Below are positions 14,812 to 23,953 of a DNA stretch of 64,000 nucleotides, one piece after another. A program made the translations under genes and the position numbers. The notes under the pieces were generated by a model. That model searched no databases and was not told the origin of the DNA. It saw only the letters and a program-made list of their open reading frames with translations. The stretch is taken from NCBI RefSeq assembly GCF_965224175.1, contig NZ_OZ245041.1, forward strand, positions 4,836,001 through 4,900,000, in the 5' to 3' direction. Each line of letters starts with the position of its first letter. Position 1 is the stretch's first letter. The DNA comes from Kordia sp965224175. Its GTDB lineage: Bacteria > Bacteroidota > Bacteroidia > Flavobacteriales > Flavobacteriaceae.

Positions 14812-16743
14812 ATGGAAGAAGAAAACAAGTTTGATTACAAACAGTTTATAGGCTTTGCTTTAATAGCCTTAATTGCTGTGTATTGGTTTAACACGACCAA
14901 ACCTACTGAAGAAGAAGCTGCCGCAGATGCAGAAGCTCAAAAAGCAAAAACAGAACAAGTAGCTACGCAAAATGCTGATGCAACCAAAGCTGCAATTGTA
15001 AAAGAGTCAACATTAGATCTTTCTGATTCTACACAATTAGCTAACTATAAAAATGCTTCAGGTGCTTTTGGTTACAATGCCGGAAAAGTGTCAATGGACA
15101 AAATAACAACGTTAGAAAATGACTTGTTATCGCTAAAAATTAGCAACAAAGGTGGACAAATTGTTGAAGCTAGAGTAAAAGGACAATTGGTGAAAGGTGA
15201 ATTTCAGCCTTTAGTAACTTACGATTCACTTCCTGTATATTTAGTAAAAGACGGAAATGCTTCTTTTGGTCTAAACTTAATGACAACTGACAATCGCTTA
15301 ATCGATACGAAAGAAAGAGCTTTTGAACCAACATATTCTGAAAATGGAGACAGCAAAGTACTTTCAATGAAGTTAAAAGTTGCTGCAGATAAATACTTAG
15401 AATACAGATACGAAATCAAAGATGATTATATGGTAGACTTCACAGTACGTTCGCAAGGACTTAGTGGAGTTATCAATACAAGTCAACCCGTAAACATGGA
15501 ATGGAAACTGAAAAGTTTCAGACATGCCAAAAGTGTAACTTACGAAAACCGTTACACAGATTTACATTACGAATATGATGATGGAAAAGATAGTTACTTA
15601 GGACAAGCTGCTGACGAAGAAAAAATCAATGACGTAACTTGGTTAGGATATAAACAACACTTCTTTACATCAATTTTATTAACGGATAATGCTTTCAAGA
15701 CTGCTACAGTTACATCAAACAATATTGTAGATAGTGAAATGCCAGAAAAAGACGTGAAGTTCTTAAAAGAATTTGGCGCAACAGTTCCTCTAGAATTAAA
15801 AGGTGGAGAATTAAACTACACAATGGATCTTTATCATGGTCCAACAGATTACGATACTTTATCTAGCTACGATAGAAATCTAGATGAAATTGTACCATTA
15901 GGTTGGGGGATTTTTGGTTGGATCAACCGTTTCTTCCTAATTCCATTATTTGGGTTACTAGGTTCATTCTTACCTGCAGGAATTGCAATTGTAGTAATGA
16001 CAATCTTAGTTCGTTTGCTATTATCTCCAATCACATACAAATCGTACTTATCGCAGGCGAAGATGAAAGTAATTCGTCCAGAGATCAACGAAATCAACGA
16101 AAAGTACAAAGACGATGCAATGAAAAAGCAGCAAGAAACCATGAAATTATATGGTAAAGCTGGTGTAAGTCCAATGGCAGGTTGTATTCCTGCATTGATG
16201 CAAATTCCAGTATTCTATGCCTTATTCATGTTCTTCCCATCTGCGTTTGAATTACGTCAAAAAAGTTTCCTATGGGCAGAAGATTTATCATCATACGATA
16301 CTATTTATAAATTCCCTGAAGGATTCAGTATTCCGTTATATGGAGATCACATCAGCTTATTTCCAATCTTAGCGTCAATTGCAATCTTCTTCTATATGAG
16401 AATGACAACAGGACAACAAATGAGTTCTATGCAGCAACCTACGCAAGAAGGAATGCCAGACATGAGCAAAATGATGAAGTACATGATGTATTTCTCACCA
16501 TTAATGATGTTATTCTTCTTTAACAACTACGCAAGTGGATTAAGTTTATACTATTTTGTATCTAATTTAATTACCATCGGAATCATGTTAGTTATTAAAA
16601 ACTACATCATTGACAACGATAAAATTCATGCACAAATAGAAGAGAACAAAAAGAAGCCTAAAAAGCAAAACCGTTTCCAAAAGAAAATGCAGGAAATGAT
16701 GGAGCAAGCTGAAGCTCAGAAAAAAGCAAACGGCAAAAAATAA
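14812..16743 (+). CDS. yidC: Membrane protein insertase YidC
   Basis: 643 residues. First transmembrane helix about residues 10-26 (FIGFALIALIAVYWF), a low-complexity Ala/Glu linker, a large periplasmic beta-domain (about 80-350), then the conserved Oxa1/YidC core: FGWINRFFLIPLFGLLGSFL, IVVMTILVRLLLSPITYKSY with the conserved Arg, and AGCIPALMQIPVFYALFMFF. The tail is basic (KKKPKKQNRFQKK), as in ribosome-binding YidC homologues. It inserts and folds inner-membrane proteins, with or without SecYEG. A terminator follows. Confidence 0.97.
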   Translation: MEEENKFDYKQFIGFALIALIAVYWFNTTKPTEEEAAADAEAQKAKTEQVATQNADATKAAIVKESTLDLSDSTQLANYKNASGAFGYNAGKVSMDKITTLENDLLSLKISNKGGQIVEARVKGQLVKGEFQPLVTYDSLPVYLVKDGNASFGLNLMTTDNRLIDTKERAFEPTYSENGDSKVLSMKLKVAADKYLEYRYEIKDDYMVDFTVRSQGLSGVINTSQPVNMEWKLKSFRHAKSVTYENRYTDLHYEYDDGKDSYLGQAADEEKINDVTWLGYKQHFFTSILLTDNAFKTATVTSNNIVDSEMPEKDVKFLKEFGATVPLELKGGELNYTMDLYHGPTDYDTLSSYDRNLDEIVPLGWGIFGWINRFFLIPLFGLLGSFLPAGIAIVVMTILVRLLLSPITYKSYLSQAKMKVIRPEINEINEKYKDDAMKKQQETMKLYGKAGVSPMAGCIPALMQIPVFYALFMFFPSAFELRQKSFLWAEDLSSYDTIYKFPEGFSIPLYGDHISLFPILASIAIFFYMRMTTGQQMSSMQQPTQEGMPDMSKMMKYMMYFSPLMMLFFFNNYASGLSLYYFVSNLITIGIMLVIKNYIIDNDKIHAQIEENKKKPKKQNRFQKKMQEMMEQAEAQKKANGKK

Positions 16744-16763
16744 TCTCATACAATATATACTAT

Positions 16764-16793
16764 AAAAGCTTCTCACATCGAGAAGCTTTTTTT
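16764..16793 (+). terminator. yidC terminator
   Basis: The perfect 11-bp stem AAAAGCTTCTC (16764-16774) / GAGAAGCTTTT (16780-16790) has a 5-nt loop and continues into TTT, a classic rho-independent terminator 20 nt after the stop. Confidence 0.9.
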
Positions 16794-16869
16794 ATGCTTC
16801 ACTTTGAAGCAAGCAAAATTATGATTTCAGGTAAGTTTCCTGTAGATTTAACAACATAGAAAATTACCA

Positions 16870-17613
16870 ATGCTACAAAAAACAGAATTCTTAGAAATCT
16901 TCGACGAAACGATAAAACTTGCTCTTTTTGATATTGCTGAATTTCAAAAAGAAAAAGCAATTTCTGTAATGAAAAATTTCTACTCAGAATTTAACTTAGA
17001 ACAGCCGAAGCAGTTTTTTGTCTATGAATCTATGAAAGAATTAATGCAAGATTTTGATCGATGGAAAAATCATGTAAAAGAAGGAATTACTTCGTGGGAA
17101 TGGAATTTCCCTATGGCAAATCCTTTTTCCTTTTGGTTGCATATTGTAGTCAAAGAAACCTTTCATTTAGGATATAAACGTAAAGGACCAGGATTGTTTA
17201 CAATCAAAGAAGAAACACACGATCTCGGAACGAATGAAGTTTCAAAAAAATTACTGCATGAAATGTGGTCAGTATTAAACGACTATGAAAACTTTGAGCA
17301 ATACGAAGATTTACTAGAGAGAGAAACAGATATTTTATACGAAGAGGATAAAATTAGCGATTTTTTAGAAGGTCTTCTCGATGTAACAAGTCAAGAATCT
17401 ACAGGTGAAGTTTTCTTCTTAGGAACAGATTTTAAACTTGTTTATGAAGTTGCGGCGTGTAATTACTTAGCGAAATATCACAATGTCAAAAGAAACAGTT
17501 CTTACATAAAAAATATTACGGATATGTTGATGTATTGTGGCGTTGTGATGGCTTTTGATGAGGTATGCATCATTTGTAAAAAGAAAGTTTATACCGAGAA
17601 TGATTTGAAATAA
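16870..17613 (+). CDS. Uncharacterised cytoplasmic protein
   Basis: 247 residues, no signal peptide or transmembrane helix, acidic, rich in aromatic residues. Visible landmarks are WKNHVKEGITSWEWNFPMANPFSFWLH (split here: WKNHVKEG, then SWEWNFPMANPFSFW, about 66-93) and a C-terminal CIICKKK pair of cysteines (about 234-238). No family recognised. It has its own gap after the yidC terminator and converges with the luciferase-like gene, the stops being only 4 nt apart. Confidence 0.7.
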   Translation: MLQKTEFLEIFDETIKLALFDIAEFQKEKAISVMKNFYSEFNLEQPKQFFVYESMKELMQDFDRWKNHVKEGITSWEWNFPMANPFSFWLHIVVKETFHLGYKRKGPGLFTIKEETHDLGTNEVSKKLLHEMWSVLNDYENFEQYEDLLERETDILYEEDKISDFLEGLLDVTSQESTGEVFFLGTDFKLVYEVAACNYLAKYHNVKRNSSYIKNITDMLMYCGVVMAFDEVCIICKKKVYTENDLK

Positions 17614-17617
17614 GAAC

Positions 17618-18631
17618 TCAATTATTCACAATCTTAGGATTAAACTTTTTGATGACGGAATTAATAGCTTGAATTTCATCAAAACCAGTTTTAGGGATTT
17701 CAACAATCATGCTTTCTACACCTTTGTCAATATATGTTTGTATATAGTTCGTAACTTCTTCGTAACTGCCTACCAAATAAGGAACATCTGAATATCCATT
17801 TATAAATGGTTGCAAACTATATATCGTATCTGTAACAGCACTTTTATAGCGTTTGTATACGTTCTGTTTCCAAACAGATTCCGATTGTTTGATAGAAATT
17901 TGTTGTAAAATACTACGTTTTCGATCTACACTGCTAAAACGATTCAAAACTTCGGTAGCTTCTTCATGCGTTTCTCTGGCAATAATACCAAAATGATAAC
18001 TGATTTTTTGTGAATCATTCAAAGAAAGATCAGACAACATTTCGCCCATTTTTAACTGTGTCATGTTTTTTTGCTGAATCAACTCTTGCGCAAATGTAGA
18101 ACTTCCAGCAATATGAAACACAGGTTGTAAATGAGAAGGTAACGAACCTTTAAAAGTTACGTTGTCTAAAGTATAATAATTTCCTTTGAAGGAATACGTT
18201 TCGTCTTCATTTGCAGACAGTAATTCCTGTACAATCGTAATAAACTCATTCAGCCTTTTATATTTTTCTTCCTTTGAAAGTGAATCGTTAATCTTTAACG
18301 AATCTGCTGCCGAACCGCCCGTAATAAAATTCAAATAAATTGGTCGTTGATAAAACGTAGACAAATTGTATAAATTCCGAACCACATACAACGGATGCAC
18401 AAAACAAGGATTAATCGCAATAAACGGAAGTTTAGAAGATTTGGATAACAATTCTTGTGCAAAAAACCAAGGGTTTATCGGACCTTCAATCGATTCGGGT
18501 AACAAAGTTCCAGAAAAGTGTGAAGCGTCTGTTTCTGCAATAAAATCGGTTAAATATGAAGCAAATGAAATCTTTTCCTCAAAAATAGAATCGCGAGAAA
18601 TGCCCAATAAATTAAATATCTGTACGCTCAT
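17618..18631 (-). CDS. Luciferase-like (LLM) flavin-dependent monooxygenase
   Basis: 337 residues of the bacterial luciferase/SsuD TIM-barrel family. Typical strands: FIAINPCFVHPLYVVRNLYNLS (FMNH2-binding region, split as INPCFVHPLY and VVRNLYNLS, about 72-95), IYLNFITGGSAAD (about 98-110) and a C-terminal VPYLVGSYEEVTNYIQTYID segment. Such enzymes use reduced flavin and O2 to oxidise a small substrate; several act on carrier-bound intermediates in natural-product pathways. No flavin reductase is adjacent. It is the last gene of the minus-strand operon, 28 nt after the radical SAM gene. The substrate is unknown. Confidence 0.85.
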   Translation of the reverse strand: MSVQIFNLLGISRDSIFEEKISFASYLTDFIAETDASHFSGTLLPESIEGPINPWFFAQELLSKSSKLPFIAINPCFVHPLYVVRNLYNLSTFYQRPIYLNFITGGSAADSLKINDSLSKEEKYKRLNEFITIVQELLSANEDETYSFKGNYYTLDNVTFKGSLPSHLQPVFHIAGSSTFAQELIQQKNMTQLKMGEMLSDLSLNDSQKISYHFGIIARETHEEATEVLNRFSSVDRKRSILQQISIKQSESVWKQNVYKRYKSAVTDTIYSLQPFINGYSDVPYLVGSYEEVTNYIQTYIDKGVESMIVEIPKTGFDEIQAINSVIKKFNPKIVNN

Positions 18632-18659
18632 ATTACGATTTAATTATGTCTATCAAAAA

Positions 18660-19835
18660 TCACATTCCATTCGAAAACAAAATCTCACACTTCGAACAAA
18701 TCGGCATCAATTTATTATTATGCGTTTCACGGAATTTACTAAACGTTTCACCATGCCAAACTTCGTCCATCTCGTTTTCATACAAATTCCCCATTTTAAA
18801 CTCTGTAAACTTTTTACATGAAACCACATTTCCAGAAGGCATGACGTCCATACGATTGGAAATTCCTAAACAAGTAGCTTTGCATGATGGCGCTTCCGAT
18901 TTTCCTTTGAGATACGCTTCAATTTCATGTAACTCCAAATCAGGTTGAAAACGAATACGAATGTCCCAAGTTTTTTCTAAAATACGGTGAATTTGTGCGA
19001 GTAAATCATCATACAGCTGCATGTCTATATGAAAATCAAACGATTCCCAAGTCCTTTTACGTATACGTGGTTTTTCTAACCAATCATAATTCTCGTTATA
19101 AAAATCGGTCATCTTTTGTGCTTCATCTTCTGGAATATACCAAGGAAAATTAAAATATAAGGTGTCAATTCCTTTCGCTTCAAAATATTCACAACATTCG
19201 TACAAATGCGGAATCAAATCTTCGCTAAAAACTGCTGCAATTGAAATATGACCTTTGTAAACTCCTTGTTTTTGTAAATCAATGAGATGATCGACATTAT
19301 TCATGATTTTTTGAAATGTTCCTTTTCCGCGTAACTTATCATGTTGTGCTTCCAAACCTTCTACACTCACCAACGTAGTCAGTTTCTCTGAGATTTTAAC
19401 TAACGAATCTACTTTTCTTTTGATAGATAAACCATTAGTACAAACTACCGTGTCGCGCGGATCATTTGCCAATAATTCTACCAATTCATTCCAATATGCA
19501 TAAATCATCGGTTCGCCGCCCCATAAATAAATATGTGACTTTTGTTCGCGAGTTTGTTCTAATAATTTTTGTATTATATCAATGTCTAAATCACCTTGTA
19601 CTTTTACTTCTTTCTTTTCCAGATTTCTGTGAAAACCGATATCATTCCATTGAAAACAATGTGTGCAACGTAAGTCGCAACGATTGGTAAGTTTTAACCC
19701 GATTTCCTGCGGAACTTTTGTTGCATAAGTTGCGTCTTTCATGCGTTCGGAATAGCATTTTCGCGTAAAATCGATCTTCTCTTTAAAACGTTGTAACGCT
19801 TTCTTTGTATAAGGTTTATTACTTTTGGGTTGCAT
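18660..19835 (-). CDS. Radical SAM protein with SPASM-like C-terminus
   Basis: 391 residues. The radical SAM cluster motif is C53-x3-C57-x2-C60 (NRCDLRCTHC), followed by the SAM-binding WGGEP (about 103-107). The C-terminal SPASM-type region has Cys in CKATC, PSGNVVSCKKF and PICSKCE, for an auxiliary Fe-S cluster. The family includes peptide-modifying enzymes and also sugar or carrier-bound substrate enzymes. It overlaps the glycosyltransferase-like gene by 17 nt and belongs to an operon with an acyl carrier protein, so a carrier-bound or sugar substrate is as plausible as a peptide; no precursor peptide is adjacent. Confidence 0.88.
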   Translation of the reverse strand: MQPKSNKPYTKKALQRFKEKIDFTRKCYSERMKDATYATKVPQEIGLKLTNRCDLRCTHCFQWNDIGFHRNLEKKEVKVQGDLDIDIIQKLLEQTREQKSHIYLWGGEPMIYAYWNELVELLANDPRDTVVCTNGLSIKRKVDSLVKISEKLTTLVSVEGLEAQHDKLRGKGTFQKIMNNVDHLIDLQKQGVYKGHISIAAVFSEDLIPHLYECCEYFEAKGIDTLYFNFPWYIPEDEAQKMTDFYNENYDWLEKPRIRKRTWESFDFHIDMQLYDDLLAQIHRILEKTWDIRIRFQPDLELHEIEAYLKGKSEAPSCKATCLGISNRMDVMPSGNVVSCKKFTEFKMGNLYENEMDEVWHGETFSKFRETHNNKLMPICSKCEILFSNGM

Positions 19836-20922
19836 ATGCTGCTGAATTTGCGACTAAATTTGTATACGTTGTTAGAAAACAAGGTGTTTTCGATTTTATA
19901 GCAAGAATGCGCGATTGCATTTCTTGTAAAAGAGCTGTTTTATCTTCGTTTTTTTGCCAAACTTCCAAGGAAATTCCGAGTTGCAAAGTTTGCCAAAGTT
20001 TCTGATTACTATTTTCGTTCTTCCCAACAGATGTTAAAAAGAGTAGTGGTGTTTCTGAAATCAAAGAATCCATCAAAGTCATGCCGCCAGGTTTGCTTAC
20101 AATTGCTTTGCTTTTGGTAAGCACGGTTAAAATTCCTGGATGTCTTTCATAGTTTTTCAAATCGATTTCCGTAGCAGAGTCAATTCTCCCGAAAGGAGGA
20201 AAACCATTTTCATACAACGGATTCCAATTCGGCTGATTTGCATACAGCGTACAGTTTTTATCTGAAAGTTCTTGCAAACCATTTACAATCAAATTTACTT
20301 GATATGCTTCCGCAAACGCTGCTGTTTTAGTTGTAAAATCGCCCAAATCCCATCCGCCGCCATGAATCGTAACGTTTTGAGAACGTTCAGCATAGGGCAG
20401 CGGTTTTATTTCGGGAACATTCAGAACATAATTGATTTTGTTTGCTTTTGCGTCAAAAAAAGATAAATCGTTAGCAATTAGGTTGTCATTTCGCAACAAC
20501 GCTTCCCAAGTTGCTGAAACTGCCGAATCTACACGACATATATCAATCACACAATTTGGTTGCTCCTGTTTATACTCTTGAAGTGTATCTAGCCACAATC
20601 CGGAGAAGCATAAAAAATGTGTTGTGTGGTTGTCAGACCATTCCTGAAATAAGCTTTTTGTTTTCGCTTCGCTGAGTTTTTTTGTGTATTTCACCGGAAT
20701 TCGCGAAGCTATTTGAACCAAACGTACGTCTTTTTGAAAAGCGGCTTTGGTACGTTCAAACTCGGAAGTTGCTTTTTCGTCAAAATAACGTTCAATAATG
20801 TAAATATTCACATTATAATTCAATGCTTTCAACTGCTCATACACCATCAACGCAGGAAAATAAATTCCATATCCAATGATAGACGAAAGTATATTGATCG
20901 TATGTGCTTTTGGAGAACTCAT
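19819..20922 (-). CDS. GT-B-like glycosyltransferase of unknown specificity
   Basis: 367 residues. The C-terminal domain has IVSKPGGMTLMDSLISETPLLFL (given as KPGGMTLMDSL, about 302-312), the donor-binding motif of GT28/MurG-type GT-B enzymes. The N-terminal domain starts INILSSIIGYGIYFPALMV, a Rossmann-like strand with a modified glycine loop. It probably transfers an activated sugar or related group. The start codon directly abuts the ACP stop and its end overlaps the radical SAM gene, which indicates translational coupling. The call rests on the C-terminal motif only. Confidence 0.7.
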   Translation of the reverse strand: MSSPKAHTINILSSIIGYGIYFPALMVYEQLKALNYNVNIYIIERYFDEKATSEFERTKAAFQKDVRLVQIASRIPVKYTKKLSEAKTKSLFQEWSDNHTTHFLCFSGLWLDTLQEYKQEQPNCVIDICRVDSAVSATWEALLRNDNLIANDLSFFDAKANKINYVLNVPEIKPLPYAERSQNVTIHGGGWDLGDFTTKTAAFAEAYQVNLIVNGLQELSDKNCTLYANQPNWNPLYENGFPPFGRIDSATEIDLKNYERHPGILTVLTKSKAIVSKPGGMTLMDSLISETPLLFLTSVGKNENSNQKLWQTLQLGISLEVWQKNEDKTALLQEMQSRILAIKSKTPCFLTTYTNLVANSAAYATQK

Positions 20923-21168
20923 TTATTCTTCTTCAAGCTCGTTTTCTATGTATGCTTTTATCGTTTTGTAGACGAAAAAAACTTCTAAATCTATTTCTTC
21001 TAAATCAACTTCTACACCAAAAACATTTTCAATTTCTAGGATAAAATACATCATATTCAAGGAAGTCATTCCTAATTCGGTGGTCAAATTTGTATCTTCT
21101 TGAATACTATCTGCCGTAATGGTTTCGTCCAAAATCTCTGTGAGAATGTTTGCTATTTTTTCTTTCAT
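20923..21168 (-). CDS. Acyl carrier protein
   Basis: 81 residues from the ATG at 21168 (MKEKIANILTEILDE); an upstream in-frame ATG at 21198 adds ten residues unlike carrier proteins. The phosphopantetheine site is the Ser in ELGMTSLNMM (about residue 37), with Thr replacing the common Asp before it. It is highly acidic with the usual helix layout (VDLEEIDLEVFF). It would carry an acyl or aminoacyl thioester for the neighbouring enzymes. It is not the fatty-acid ACP: no fab genes adjoin, and it sits inside the sugar/radical SAM/monooxygenase operon. Confidence 0.85.
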   Translation of the reverse strand: MKEKIANILTEILDETITADSIQEDTNLTTELGMTSLNMMYFILEIENVFGVEVDLEEIDLEVFFVYKTIKAYIENELEEE

Positions 21169-21220
21169 TTCGTGGTTTCTATTTTCTATTCTTGTCAAAT
21201 CTATATGCTAAAAGAATGTA

Positions 21221-21898
21221 TTATTCCTTTATGTAAAATTTCTCTGCAATATGTAATTGCGCTTCGGTATTGACAGAATACCATGTTTTTGTATAGGTTT
21301 CTGAAGCAACTAATAGTTCTTTTGATATAAGCTGTTGCCAAACATCATAAAAATTTTCGCAAGCTTCTGTAGTTTCATTTATTTTCTTCGGATTCAAAAT
21401 TTGAATGCCAGAACCATAAATTGATGTTGTTTCTGTTCTACTTAACGCCGTTATTTTATGGTTTTTATGTTGAATGAAATCACCTTCAATTCCTTCTACA
21501 GGTTGTACAGGAATTAGCATACATGCTGGCGAGTTAAAGCGTTGGTATTGTTGCGAAATCCATTCAAGGTCAATCTCAACAATATTGTCACAAGTTAATA
21601 CGAGTATAGGTTCGTTTAATTGTTTTAGTAAGGTATTGTAAATCCACCATGAATTTCCTTTTCCATTGGTGTTGAAAATATTTTGAACACCTTCTTTTAT
21701 GGCGTATTCGGCGAGTTCAGCACCTTTGTAACCAACAGTAATGCTGATGCTTTCTAAATGGAGTTTAATGAGTTGTTTGAGTGAATTTCCAATCAACATT
21801 GCATTGTTAAATTGAATCATTGCCTTTGAGGTATTACTCGTTAGAGGCATCATTCGTAATCCTCGTCCAGCAGCCAATATTAACGCATGTTTTATCAA
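21221..21898 (-). CDS. Nucleotidyltransferase (NTP_transferase family)
   Basis: 225 residues. The N-terminal HALILAAGRGLRMMPLTSNTSKAM signature (core AAGRGLRMMPLT with the catalytic Lys of SKAM) belongs to sugar-1-phosphate or choline-phosphate nucleotidyltransferases. NGKGNSWWIYNTL and LTCDNIVEID (metal-binding Asp) follow, as in LicC-like cytidylyltransferases. It would activate a phosphorylated small molecule as an NDP or CDP derivative. It overlaps the SDR gene by 4 nt and precedes the ACP by 52 nt. The donor and acceptor cannot be read from the sequence. Confidence 0.82.
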   Translation of the reverse strand: MIKHALILAAGRGLRMMPLTSNTSKAMIQFNNAMLIGNSLKQLIKLHLESISITVGYKGAELAEYAIKEGVQNIFNTNGKGNSWWIYNTLLKQLNEPILVLTCDNIVEIDLEWISQQYQRFNSPACMLIPVQPVEGIEGDFIQHKNHKITALSRTETTSIYGSGIQILNPKKINETTEACENFYDVWQQLISKELLVASETYTKTWYSVNTEAQLHIAEKFYIKE

Positions 21899-22845
21899 AA
21901 TATATGATCGGTTTCAAAAGTTAATAATTGCTGCAATTGATCTTTTTGTAAATGCTCTTGATTGTCAGTTGAAACTGAATGTGCAATTGGATCTGCTACT
22001 GAATGATTGTGAATTAAATAGAAGTTTTCACCATTCAAATCAATCATGGATGTCATAGGAACTTCGTACGGATCAATCATGACTTCATCGATACTTTCGC
22101 CAGCACGCGCCGGAATTTTTTTGTAGCTTCCGCCGTTGAGTTCAATAAAACAATCGAGTGCATCTTGCATGAAAACTGTTTTCATTTCTGGGCATAATAT
22201 TTTTCCCTTGGTATGTTCGATATGAAGCAAACAGTTTTCCACCAAATTCGCAGCATCATCTAAACTAAAAATAAAACGTCGCATATGCGCGCCAGTCGTT
22301 TCAATAAGGTTGTTATTTTCTTTAAGCATTTTTTGCCAAATTGGGAATACAGAACCTGTAGACCAAGCAATATTTCCGAAACGAACACAAGCGAATTTTG
22401 TGGCTGCATCATCATTCATTAATAAAAACAACTTTTCCATAACACGTTTGGATAAACCATAAAACGAATTATTTTTAACGCTTGCTTTGTCTGTGGAAAT
22501 TCCAATTACAGTGTCAACATTATTTTCTATGGCTGTACGTGCTATGTTTTGCGAACCTTTGATATTGATGTCTAAGCATTCATTTGGAAATTTTTCGGCT
22601 AAATGCACATATTTTGTTGCAGCTGCGTGAATAACAATATCTGGTTTTGTCAATGAAAATGTCTCACGAACAGCATCTATATTCGTAATATCCATCGGAA
22701 TTACTTCACAGCCAATTACTTTTCGAACACGTTCGTTGAGGTAATTATTTCGACCACAAAGCACAACATGATACTGTTCTTTGAATTTTCGCGCCAATGC
22801 ACGACCGAGAAAACCTGTTCCGCCTGTGATTAAAATTTTCTTCAT
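21895..22845 (-). CDS. SDR-family nucleotide-sugar 4,6-dehydratase/epimerase-like protein
   Basis: 316 residues of an extended SDR. The NAD(P)-binding motif ILITGGTGFLGRALA is at 4-18, ISTDKASVKNNSFYGLSKR (about 118-136) carries the Thr-Asp-Lys and YxxxK catalytic residues as in PseB/CapD/FlaA1-type UDP-GlcNAc 4,6-dehydratases, and AHMRRFIFSLDDAANLVE follows. It probably remodels a UDP-hexosamine. It is slightly shorter than PseB (about 330). Start at 22845, 7 nt after the GH3 gene; end overlaps the nucleotidyltransferase by 4 nt. Confidence 0.85.
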   Translation of the reverse strand: MKKILITGGTGFLGRALARKFKEQYHVVLCGRNNYLNERVRKVIGCEVIPMDITNIDAVRETFSLTKPDIVIHAAATKYVHLAEKFPNECLDINIKGSQNIARTAIENNVDTVIGISTDKASVKNNSFYGLSKRVMEKLFLLMNDDAATKFACVRFGNIAWSTGSVFPIWQKMLKENNNLIETTGAHMRRFIFSLDDAANLVENCLLHIEHTKGKILCPEMKTVFMQDALDCFIELNGGSYKKIPARAGESIDEVMIDPYEVPMTSMIDLNGENFYLIHNHSVADPIAHSVSTDNQEHLQKDQLQQLLTFETDHIF

Positions 22846-22852
22846 CTGCGAA

Positions 22853-23953
22853 TTATAGATTTTTCTTGAATTTTAAAATTCTTTGATACGATTCGTCAAT
22901 ACGTTTTTCTGAAATCTCGCCATCTTTCACCATTTTCTTTACGATATCAATAATATCTTGTGGTAAAATCATATCGCGACCTTTCATTGGAATATGGTTT
23001 GAAAACATGAGTACATCTACGCCTGCGTGAATTGCCATTTGAATAGATTTTTCAAAGCCAAACTGATCAGCAATCGCTTTCATTTGCATATCGTCAGAAA
23101 AAATTACACCGTCAAAACCAAGATCGCCACGTAAATAATCGGTCATAATCTTCTTAGAAAGCGTGGCGGGAAGTTTAGAATCATCTAATTTTTCATTTAC
23201 AATATGTGCCGTCATGATGGCGTCTACATTTCCTTCATATAACAATTTGATATATGGAAACACTTCTTGTTGCTGCCAATATTTGCTCACATCTGTTACG
23301 TTAAAATGTGAATCTTGACGCGAATTCCCATGTCCAGGAAAATGTTTTACCACAGTTTTTACATTGAAATAGCGATGACTAGCAACTACTTGTCTTGCAT
23401 GTTTGATAATATCTTGTGGATTTTTAGAAAATGCACGATGATTCTTTCCAATTGGAGGATTATCAGGATTATCAACGTCTAAAACAGGAGCGTAATTCAC
23501 GTTGATTCCTAAATCCAATAAGTTGTGAGCGATAATGTCGCTGTAGTATTTTGTGGTATCTACATCATTAATTTCACCTAAATACTTTGCAGAAACAGTT
23601 TTAGGAAAGCCATATTTTTGCTTCAAACGATTTACTTTTCCGCCTTCTTCATCAATACTTACCAACAATGGAAGTTCTGCGTCTTTTTTAAGCGTAGCAA
23701 TTAATTTTTTTAAATTAGCAACAGAGTTTAGTTTTGTAATATTCTTTTCATAAATCAAAACACCACCCAATTTTTGCGCTTTAATATCTGCCAAAATCTT
23801 ATTGTCAGAACGTATTTGAGTATCTTTTCCAATACCTAACATAATCATTTGCCCAATCTTAATATCTAGACTGTCTGTTTTCTTTGTTTGTGAAAAACCT
23901 GTGTTCCAAACGAGAAGAAAAGTGATGGCAATAATTCCAATTCTAAATTTCAT
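22853..23953 (-). CDS. Secreted glycoside hydrolase family 3, beta-N-acetylhexosaminidase-like
   Basis: 366 residues with a signal peptide (MKFRIGIIAITFLLVWNTGFSQ, cut near residue 21). A single GH3 N-terminal TIM-barrel, as in NagZ. SIDEEGGKVNRL, KHFPGHG (the NagZ-type His/Asp loop, about 203-209) and the nucleophile Asp in IFSDDMQMKAI are visible. NagZ removes GlcNAc from muropeptides, but this one is exported, so it probably acts in the periplasm or outside. It is the first gene of the minus-strand run; the SDR starts 7 nt downstream. Confidence 0.88.
   Translation of the reverse strand: MKFRIGIIAITFLLVWNTGFSQTKKTDSLDIKIGQMIMLGIGKDTQIRSDNKILADIKAQKLGGVLIYEKNITKLNSVANLKKLIATLKKDAELPLLVSIDEEGGKVNRLKQKYGFPKTVSAKYLGEINDVDTTKYYSDIIAHNLLDLGINVNYAPVLDVDNPDNPPIGKNHRAFSKNPQDIIKHARQVVASHRYFNVKTVVKHFPGHGNSRQDSHFNVTDVSKYWQQQEVFPYIKLLYEGNVDAIMTAHIVNEKLDDSKLPATLSKKIMTDYLRGDLGFDGVIFSDDMQMKAIADQFGFEKSIQMAIHAGVDVLMFSNHIPMKGRDMILPQDIIDIVKKMVKDGEISEKRIDESYQRILKFKKNL

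Noticed and set aside
17618..18631. Bacterial luciferase (luxA/luxB)
   Set aside because: The protein has the SsuD-like motif pattern, there is no second subunit and no luxCDE genes nearby.
18660..19835. Radical SAM/SPASM enzyme as the modifier of the dispersed RiPP precursors
   Set aside because: It is embedded in an ACP/sugar operon, has no precursor beside it, and the leaders look like those of dehydratase/cyclase-type systems; kept only as a remote option.
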